A stretch of DNA of 64,000 nucleotides, from positions 4,091,477 to 4,155,476 of the forward strand of contig OY755045.1 in assembly GCA_963576565.1 (NCBI GenBank), in the 5' to 3' direction. The notes under the pieces were generated by a model, which was not told the DNA's origin, ran no database searches, and saw only the letters and a program-made list of their open reading frames with translations. The position numbers and the translations under genes are program-made. This document shows, piece after piece, positions 57,064-64,000 of this stretch (positions are counted from its first letter, which is position 1; every line of letters starts with the position of its first letter). This DNA comes from Aspidapion aeneum. Lineage: Eukaryota > Arthropoda > Insecta > Coleoptera > Brentidae.

Positions 57064-57107
57064 GTCCCCTGAAGATGTAAATTTCTGCATACGAAATATG
57101 TCGGGAC
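57064..57107 (+). ncRNA. Hammerhead-like ribozyme motif (variant)
   Basis: Stem I GTCCC/GGGAC is perfect. CTGAAGA is 57069-57075, followed by the extra U and a weak stem II (GTA/TAC, ten-base loop). GAAA is 57093-57096 and GTC is 57100-57102. Stem III would be minimal. Likely decayed. Confidence 0.5.
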
Positions 57108-57417
57108 TATTTGTTTAAAATAAATTAAAAATTAGTGGAGGAAGACAATAACCTGTTTGATTTCCTTAAAAATTATCTTATCTAATGTCGGACGGTTCGT
57201 ATACCAACTTCTAAGTTGCACTTGAAAGGAATTAAAATTGTATGCACTACCACAAGAAATGCCGCTAAAACTGACGTTTTACCGGAAACAAAGCCTCTAC
57301 TGATCAGTTCAACAGGTCCGACTTCAGTCCCGTTCAGTTCAGGCAAAACGTACGTTTTATTGTCTACACGAAAGGTTTTGCTTGATCCGTTTTACCTGAT
57401 CAAGTAAAACCTCAGGC

Positions 57418-57575
57418 CAGTGGCGTATATACGGGGGGGGGGCTGCCCCCCCCCCCGAATCTAAGATTTTTTTGGATATTTGCCACATATTTCATGAATA
57501 CAAACAAAAAATAGCATAAAATACAGCCTCATGAGGTCTCGGGCCCCCCCTGAAACTTTTCTATATACGCCACTG
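57418..57575. mobile_element. hAT MITE, CAGTGGCGTA type
   Basis: Inverted tips CAGTGGCGTATATACGGG-like / CAGTGGCGTATATAG, 8-bp duplication CCTCAGGC (57410-57417 and 57576-57583). Contains adjacent G10 and C12 runs able to fold back. Same family as 28710-28897. Confidence 0.9.
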
Positions 57576-58038
57576 CCTCAGGCAAAACGTTATGTGTAAA
57601 CCCCGGTTTACATAGGTCGAAAAGTTTTGGCTTTACGTAATTTTAGAACGTTCCAAAGCACTGCAGTTTTTTTAAACCAAAAAATAATGATTGTTTTTCG
57701 ATTTATAAATAAAATAGCAATATCAATTTCAATTCTGATTCAATAAAAAAAATCACTTCATTGCAGGTTTTTCTCTGTGCGTTTTCAGGCGACAAGTGCG
57801 CTTCCTTTCTTCTTTTTTTATTTGTATTTTAAGATTTCTCATTGTTGTTTACTTTCTTTTCTCTATTCTTGAGAGTCGCATAGCTATTCCCGCTCCTGAA
57901 AATTATTATAGATTTTAGAGAAATATATGAAGTTTATTTTGTGCTTTGCCCTCTATACCTTACTTAGTATAGGTATAATATTGCACCATGAAAAAAGTAT
58001 GCAATGCTTTCTCGAAAGTAGTAACCAATATTATACTA

Positions 58039-58410
58039 CTACGATGTCGTCTTAAAACGTTTTTGACGTTGTCCGACGCCTATTCTTAACCTCCTTTGAT
58101 CCTGATAATCCTCTTCTGTCAGGTTATTTTGACTCATTGATCTTTGGATTGACTGTTGCCATTCCAGTTTGGGACGCCCTCTTTTTCTGCGCCTTATTGG
58201 TTGCCATTCTAGGACCAGCTTTGGTAATCTTTTGCTGTTCATCCATTGTACATGTCATCCGTTATGCTTCCCTCGATTCCCATTCTTTCTTTTATTATCT
58301 CATTTTTTATATGATCTGTTCTAGATATTCTCATTGATCTTCTTGTTGCATCCATTTCGATACTTTCCACTTTTGATTTGTATTTTTTCTGTGACGCGAC
58401 ATGTCTCTAT
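58039..58410 (-). pseudogene. RTE-like LINE C-terminal fragment
   Basis: Minus strand: NSKRLPKLVLEWQPIRRRKR, GRPKLEWQQSIQRSMSQ, NLTEEDYQDQRRLRIGVGQR, matching 40740-41255 and 61590-61920, with upstream frames broken. It ends against a scrap of hAT-like family G at 58418-58490. Confidence 0.75.
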
Positions 58411-58417
58411 TCTAAAA

Positions 58418-58490
58418 GTCAGCCCATAATAACAGCTGATTTTTTCAGGGACGTGGCCTGTATTTTTTTGTTGGCCTTGGTCTGGTTAAT
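58418..58490. repeat. Solo end of hAT-like family G
   Basis: AACAGCTGATTTTTTCAGGG, ACGTGGCCTGTATTTTTTTG, TTGGCC is one terminus of the family at 7388-7997. The rest of the element is absent. Confidence 0.7.
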
Positions 58491-58849
58491 AATTTATAGG
58501 TGCCCCTGTTTATTATTGAACAAGAGAAGCAAACCAAACAGCAAGAAATAATTCCGAAACATGAAATACTCTATAATAGATTTTATACCGACGCTCTCTT
58601 CTATCAAAACTCTTATCATGCTCTCATTTGAGCTGTGCCATTCGAGAGGTTGCAGGAGATACTTGAAATAAAAATTGGTTTGTGATGATAGTTTTTCGTT
58701 TTTATAGTTCTATAATTTTCTATTTTATTTAGCAATATATTTTCAGGGGAAAAAAGTGTTAATCTTACTTTGGGATAAAGTGTTATTTCATCCCTGTGAC
58801 TTTCATCCCTGATACTGGCGATGTGACTTTGTAAAAAAAATCTACTCGC

Positions 58850-60320
58850 GTACGGAAAGTTACTTTACCTTTATATACCGTCACTTTACTGCGTGCAAAA
58901 AAATTCTTTTCTGACAAGCGTGCGGAAAATAGCTTTTCACGAAGTCATTTGCGTAATTTTTTACCGTACGCTTCTTTTTTGTTTTCGTGGCACGCTCCGT
59001 TTTCTTCCTCACGCAAGAAAAAATAGTGTTCCTAATTCTTGCCAAAAATCTCTTTTCCGCACTTGATAGCTGGCCGAACTCGCTACGCATCGTTTGGCTA
59101 ATTGCAATCGCTTGCGGAAAAGTGTCCCTTTCTGCACTTGTTAGGAAATATACTATTTTATACATAGGGAATTTTGCTAATTCAAATAAAATTACCGACT
59201 TGTTGAAGGGCAGCCTTTATAGGCCAAAAGAATTCTTTAAGGAAAAATATCGCATTAAAATGCATAGCTTAGCTCACAATTCCCCATTTTGTTAGGATGA
59301 AAAGCCCATTTTCTTAATAGATATGGAAAATTACTATTTAAAGCTCCCAAATAACCATTTATAGAGGGTGTAAAAATGTCAAAAAGGATAAAGGTCAAAA
59401 TATGAAAAAAGTTTATTTAAATTATGGGTTAAAATTATTTTTTCTTTAAGCGTGCGGAAAAGTCCACTTTTCCGCACGCATTTTAGTGTGGAAAGTGCCA
59501 CTTTTCCGCACTAGTGCGAAAAAATATTTTTTCCGCACTAGTGCGGAAAAGTAAATTTCTTAAGATTTTGAGGTGTTCTATAACATTTAGACCGTTCAAA
59601 ATACATTTGTATCTTTCCTAGCACACGAAATATCCTAAAAATATTCAAATTGACTAAAATTCTGCTATATTTTCAATATTTTCGATAAAATAAAGTTTTC
59701 AGTAAAATAGGTTCAAATTATAAGTTTTAAACCTCCCCGGTATAAATATCGTCATTGTCAATGTCAAACAACAATGAACACTAGTGGTTTTAGATTTGGC
59801 ATCTTAAATCACCATAGCAACAAAGTACAAACAAACTGTCAAAACAAAGCCAATTTTGCAGATACAAGCGTCTTTTGAATTTTTCAAACAAAAAAATGAG
59901 ATTTTCAATGGATTCTTCGGACGAAGATCTACCCCAGTCAGTTCTAGAAGCCGCTAGAATGTGAATAATAATAATTGATTTGATTAAAACGTTTTGAATA
60001 TAAATAATTTTCTGATTAATTTTTAGTTTTTTCCTCACGCTTATAGAAAAAATAGTGTACCTAACTCGTGCGTAAAGTGTCTTTTCCGCACTTGATTGCT
60101 GGCCAAACTCCGCTATCGGCAATCGCGTGCGGAAAAGAGGCACTTTCCGCACTAGTTAGGTAAACTATTTGCGAGCGTAAAACACGTTTTTTCGCACCGA
60201 CTTTCATGTGGAAAGTTCAACTTCCCGCAAGCCGTGCGTAAAAAAAAAATTCACGCACGGCGGGCGTAAAAAACCAGTTTGGAGTGCGTGAAAAATTGTT
60301 TTTACGCACTCTGTTTTTTT
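58850..60320. repeat. Zone of palindromic GTGCGGAAAAG motifs
   Basis: CTTTTCCGCAC and GTGCGGAAAAG alternate, most densely at 59455-59545 and 60090-60310. A block from TTTTCTTCCTCACGCAAGAA to CTTGTTAGGAA (58981-59146) recurs at 60030-60172, with a scrap at 60785. The apparent minus-strand frames here share sequence only because of this duplication. Could be promoter or terminal sequence of an element; a similar style of inverted motif flanks the recombinase gene at 4.7-6.6 kb. Confidence 0.6.
59896..59961 (+). other. Possible first exon of a second recombinase gene
   Basis: ATG at 59896 and 59908 open MRFSMDSSDEDLPQSVLEAARM before a stop. Acidic starts of this type precede the LLPxKS core in Crypton-like recombinases such as the one at 4933-6243 as I recall the family. 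AT|GTGAAT near 59958 could be a donor site. No downstream exon was found, so it may be an orphan 5' end. Confidence 0.3.
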
Positions 60321-60890
60321 GTAAAAAATTATACTATTTGGACCAAATAGAAATTATAATGACAATAAAAATGAAATTTTTATAATCGGTATAAATTCGA
60401 GCCAAGTTTTTTGGTTTTATAACAGTATATAATTATAATTTTATTTAGTAAAAATAACAAATATTAATCTTGACAGTTCAAAATCTTCATTTCCAGCACA
60501 AATTCCAAAATCCATTTTGACGCCGCCAAGGCAAATCAAACTAAAAGCCTGACAGTAAATATCAAATAAACTTGTCAGTGTCATCTAGTATATTAGCAAA
60601 AGTGACATTAAAGCAAAATATAGAGTGACTGCAATTTATATAAAACTAATTATAAATTAGCGTGCGTAAAATAAAAGGAGTTACTTTTAGGCACGCCGTG
60701 CGTGAAAAATTTGTTTTTTGCTAATTTAATGTAAAATATACCAAATATATTATAATGTAAAACCAAGCTTTTTATGCAACTAGGAAAAATTTTGTACCTA
60801 ACTCTTGCGGAAAGTGCCTCCGCCCTTGACGGCGAAAGTTAAAGACACAAAGTAAGTGCTATTTATTTAAATAACCACATAGAATTTTCT

Positions 60891-61172
60891 ATGCTAGGCA
60901 AGACTTATATTAGGTGCCAATTAAATAGTGCCTATAAGCAAAACATTACCGAACATAATGAAAATGTGGTAAAAAATAGACATATACTTAGTAAGTTAAA
61001 AGACTGTTTAAAATTCTGTGAGATTTTTGAGGTTGCTCTACGGGGCCATGATAAGTCTGAAACTGGAGTATTTCTTTCAAATTTGTCAATCTACTGGGCA
61101 AACATCCTGAGTTTTATATCTGCGACCTTGAAACTACGTAGGAATTTAAATAAGAACATTTTTCCAAAGTAA
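60891..61172 (+). pseudogene. ZMYM1/hAT-type (DUF4371-like) fragment
   Basis: A 93-codon frame with ENVVKNRHILSKLKDCLKFC and VALRGHDKSETG, the conserved NRxxLxxLI...LRGHDES stretch of DUF4371-containing hAT-derived proteins. Only this short part of the domain is present, so it is a truncated transposase remnant. Confidence 0.65.
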
Positions 61173-61589
61173 TTTTAAAAACTGTCTCACTACTGGACCT
61201 CCGTAAATATTTAATAGTAATACGAAGTTTTACAAGGGAATTCTGACAGGCTTTTACTAAATGGACTCTAAAGTACGGACACTGTTCGTGTCTATTTAGT
61301 TAGGTTTACTGATATGTAAATATAAAGCTTCTTGGGAAATAGCCGAATGTTGGTTTTGCGTTAAGTTTGTTTATAAAGCTCTGTTTGGTTCAGAGACTCT
61401 GGAGGGGAATAGATAGCTTCGGCCACCTCTGCTCCACCCATTACGACGGCCCTGCTGCTTTATGATTTTTATACAATAATTATAAAATGTTTGCCTGTGG
61501 CGCATAAAAATTTCTTTAACATTGCCAAAATTGTACCACTTTTAGTGACATTGGTTAAAGATAAGGTAGTTAATCTAAATACTACTATT

Positions 61590-62815
61590 ATGTCGGTTAA
61601 GAACGTTTTTCTACGTTGTGCGACGCCTATTCTCCACCTCCTTCGATCATGACAATCATCTTCTGTCAGATTTTTTTGACTCATTGATCTTTGGATTGAC
61701 TGTTGCCATTCTAGTTTAGGAGGCCCTCTTTTTCTGCGCTCTATTGGTTGCCATTCTAGGACCTGCTTTGGTAATCTTTCGTCGTTTATCCGTTGTACAT
61801 GGCCGTACCATATCAGTTGGCTTTTAGTGATGTCATCCGTTATGCTTCCCTCGATTCCGATTCTTTCTTTTATGATCTCATTTCTTATGTGATCTGTTCA
61901 GCGTGCCCTCCACCATTGTTTCATATATGCTAAATTTTACACTCTTTCCCATCTCTCTACTCCATAAAATACTGTTAAGACATCCAATAACCTATTTTGC
62001 TTTTACTATTCTTTTCTCTAGTTATTTACGGTCTGTCCCTGTCTTATCAAATGTGACACCCAAGTATACATACTCATCGCATGACGATATTACTTGTCCA
62101 TTGTCTAGTTCTAACTCACTGAATTCGTTTCCAATACATAAGTACTGTGTTTTGTCCACGTTCACTGTTAAACCCCACTTCCGGTTTTCTTCCATTAACT
62201 TTCTCATCATATACTCCATGTCCTTCCCATCACTAACTACAATTACTTGGTCATCAGCAAACTGTAGTGTGTATATAGTAAATCGGTCGTTAAGTTGTAT
62301 TCCCATGCCGTGCACTTTACGTTTCCAGTTTTTTAGAGCTACTGCGATATATATTTTTAAAAGAGTTGAAAAGAAACAACATCCCTGTCTTAAGCCTTTT
62401 ATTACCAGGAATTCTTTTGAAAGTCGATTTCCAATTTTAATTTTAGATTTTGACCCTTTGCATAGTTCTTTTATCGCTTTTATGTATGTATGATTAATAT
62501 CAGTCTGCTCTAACACTGTCCATAATTTTTCTACTGAAACGTTATCATATGCTTTTTGTAGGTCCACAAAGGTAACATGAGTCTCTATATTTCTGGCGCT
62601 CCTCCTCTCAATTACTTGTTTAAGGCAAAAAATATTACCACTACAAGATCTGCCTGCACGAAACCCACTTTGCTGTTCTTCTTCATGAAAATCATTCTCT
62701 ATCAGATCTCTAAGAATCCTACCGTACAATTTACTTAGAGTAGTGGTTACTGAAATTCCTCTGTAATTGTTGCAATCCAGCTTGTTTCCTTTTTCATGTA
62801 TTGAAGATATGTTAA
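61590..62815 (-). pseudogene. RTE-like LINE fragment, 5'-truncated
   Basis: Minus strand. It starts at about 62808 in KGNKLDCNNYRGISVTTTLS and gives a 235-codon open frame (62729-62022): EEEQQSGFRAGRSCSGNIFC, VDLQKAYDNVSVEKLW, LRQGCCFFSTLLKIY, the catalytic QFADDQVIV and CDEYVYLGVTFD. The C-terminal part (61920-61590) follows after a gap and shifts, with GRPKLEWQQS-like and SQKNLTEDDCHDRRRWRIGV. The subfamily matches 40740-42240 and 46640-46925. Confidence 0.85.
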
Positions 62816-62895
62816 TCTAAATACGTAGTTTAAAACTGCAAACTTTTTCACGTTGGACGCCCTGTATATTTTTGAAAAGAAATTCACCCTTCATA

Positions 62896-62920
62896 GGGTC
62901 ACTGCATCCTGGAAGCCTGG
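62896..62920 (+). repeat. End fragment of the TAGGGTCACTGCATC hAT family
   Basis: TAGGGTCACTGCATCCTGGAAGCC is identical to the left end of the element at 15-74; the opposite end is not seen nearby. Confidence 0.55.
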
Positions 62921-63214
62921 CGGGGAGAACCCTTCACCGTCAAGGACTCCATCTGTGAGTGTCACAAAGTAGAAACTGATTCATTTTTTTACCAAGCTAC
63001 TCATCGATAGGGACCCTGTATGTATGACATATTTTGTGTATGACATATTTTAAAGATAAAGAGACGCGACAAACTCTTTAAAGTCAAATTTATTTAAGTC
63101 AAAATCAAGGGATGAAAATATCGGTACTCTAACTCTAGCGATATTTAGAGAGGGACACACCTTCTGTCCTTGTCAATCGTCGAAAATTAAAAATAAACGA
63201 TTTTTTTTAATGGT

Positions 63215-63332
63215 GTATATCATTATTTTTGAGACAACTTTTTACGACTTTTTTTCATTAGCCTATGCTATTTGTTATGGTAAACAGCTGATAACTGTCA
63301 AAAAGTTATCTCAAAAATTATGATATGGAGTG
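63215..63332. mobile_element. Small palindromic MITE, copy 2
   Basis: Partner of 40516-40634: CATTATTTTTGAGACAACTT to AAAGTTATCTCAAAAATTAT, then GATATGGAG. Confidence 0.7.
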
Positions 63333-63344
63333 TTAATGTTGTTT

Positions 63345-63922
63345 CAAGGCCAACATAAAAATAAAGGCCACGACCCTGAAAAAATCTTCAGTTCTCTGGG
63401 GGCTGACTAGTAAGAGAGGTCAGACGTTTTTTTAGGATATTTTCAAAATGGCACTACAGATTTCCGCGAAATTTCAGTGAAATATTCTCAGACACCATCC
63501 CGATATTCTAGCAAACTTTTGTAAGGATGCAAAATGATTAAAAGCTTAAAATCTTCAAAATTTAGCATTTCTTATTTTGAATTCAAATTACCCGCCATGT
63601 AGTGCATGCCAACTGTTATATTTGACATGTATTTGACTTTGTCATCTGTGTTTGTCACATTCGCTTCTGCTTTAAATTTAATTTTTGTGTGAGCTAATGA
63701 AGCGGCTCTGAAAAATTAAGGATTACTATACATTTAAAAATAATTGTTCTGCAAGAATATAGTAAAAACAATCTCAAAACCGGCTTTATATAAAAAAAAT
63801 TAAATATTCATGAACCGTCATTCCAACTTCAATATTTTAAAGACAATCAGCTGTGTCGTGATGTGACCATCAAAAAAAAATTAGCCCCGCATGTGGCGTC
63901 AACCAAGTGGAGGATCGTGGCG
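63345..63922. mobile_element. hAT-like family G copy, right tip lost
   Basis: Starts CAAGGCCAACATAAAAATAA, follows 7388-7997 closely (GGTCAGACGTTTTTTTA, CATGTATTTGACTTTGTCAT, GACAATCAGCTGTGTCGT) and ends at GGATCGTGGC. No target duplication visible. Confidence 0.7.
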
Positions 63923-64000
63923 AGGTGGTTATATGTTGCATGATGATTGATTTGAATTATTTTAGTGAAACGCCAATGAACTTGGCAAGAAAATAACATA

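Noticed and set aside
61903..62493. 196-codon plus-strand open frame
   Set aside because: It is the antisense of the RTE reverse transcriptase, whose motifs are clear on the minus strand.

Overview
This 64 kb window looks like repeat-dominated, AT-rich nuclear DNA from an animal, almost certainly an arthropod and probably an insect. The lineage guess is an inference from the mix of element types: RTE-like and jockey/I-like LINEs, mariner, pogo/Tigger, hAT and PIF/Harbinger remnants, Crypton-like recombinases and Penelope-type insertions. I found no bacterial operon, no CRISPR array, no rRNA gene and no complete tRNA gene, and I recognise no ordinary host gene. Nearly every protein-like stretch belongs to a transposable element, usually broken.

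Layout. 1-4.1 kb is one copy of a non-coding repeat (R1), whose inverted partner lies at 19.7-21.3 kb. Each copy serves as an empty-site control for insertions in the other. 4.7-6.65 kb holds the best gene of the window, a two-exon tyrosine recombinase (Crypton-like) with all catalytic residues. 6.7-21 kb is a patchwork of MITEs, tandem repeats and the first copy of an unclassified 1.2 kb transposon. 21.3-26.5 kb has an inverted pair of ribozyme-like units and two pogo MITEs sharing one TA, the first split by a 2 kb mariner-like element. 27-40 kb carries ribozyme units, hAT MITEs, the second 1.2 kb copy and LINE fragments. 40.7-49 kb is LINE-rich with two clear LINE-in-LINE insertions. 50-53 kb is a three-level nest: mariner, then a 4-bp-TSD element, then the third 1.2 kb copy. 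54.1-56.3 kb is a 169-bp satellite array split by a pogo element. 57-64 kb holds RTE fragments, hAT remnants and a palindrome-rich zone with a possible recombinase first exon.

The most interesting thread is a set of hammerhead-ribozyme motifs. Three copies of one unit (6947-6994, 27309-27356, 39653-39700) fold into the full three-stem hammerhead with a GUC cleavage triplet; two have an unchanged core. A second group (3166-3213, 3523-3570, 21437-21479, 57064-57107, plus decayed copies) has the same layout with one extra pyrimidine between A9 and stem II. Several of the units are discrete insertions with 12-15 bp target duplications and contain inverted or tandem partial copies, as expected of Penelope-like retroelements or their non-autonomous derivatives. 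All structures were read by eye; no folding, alignment or database search was run.
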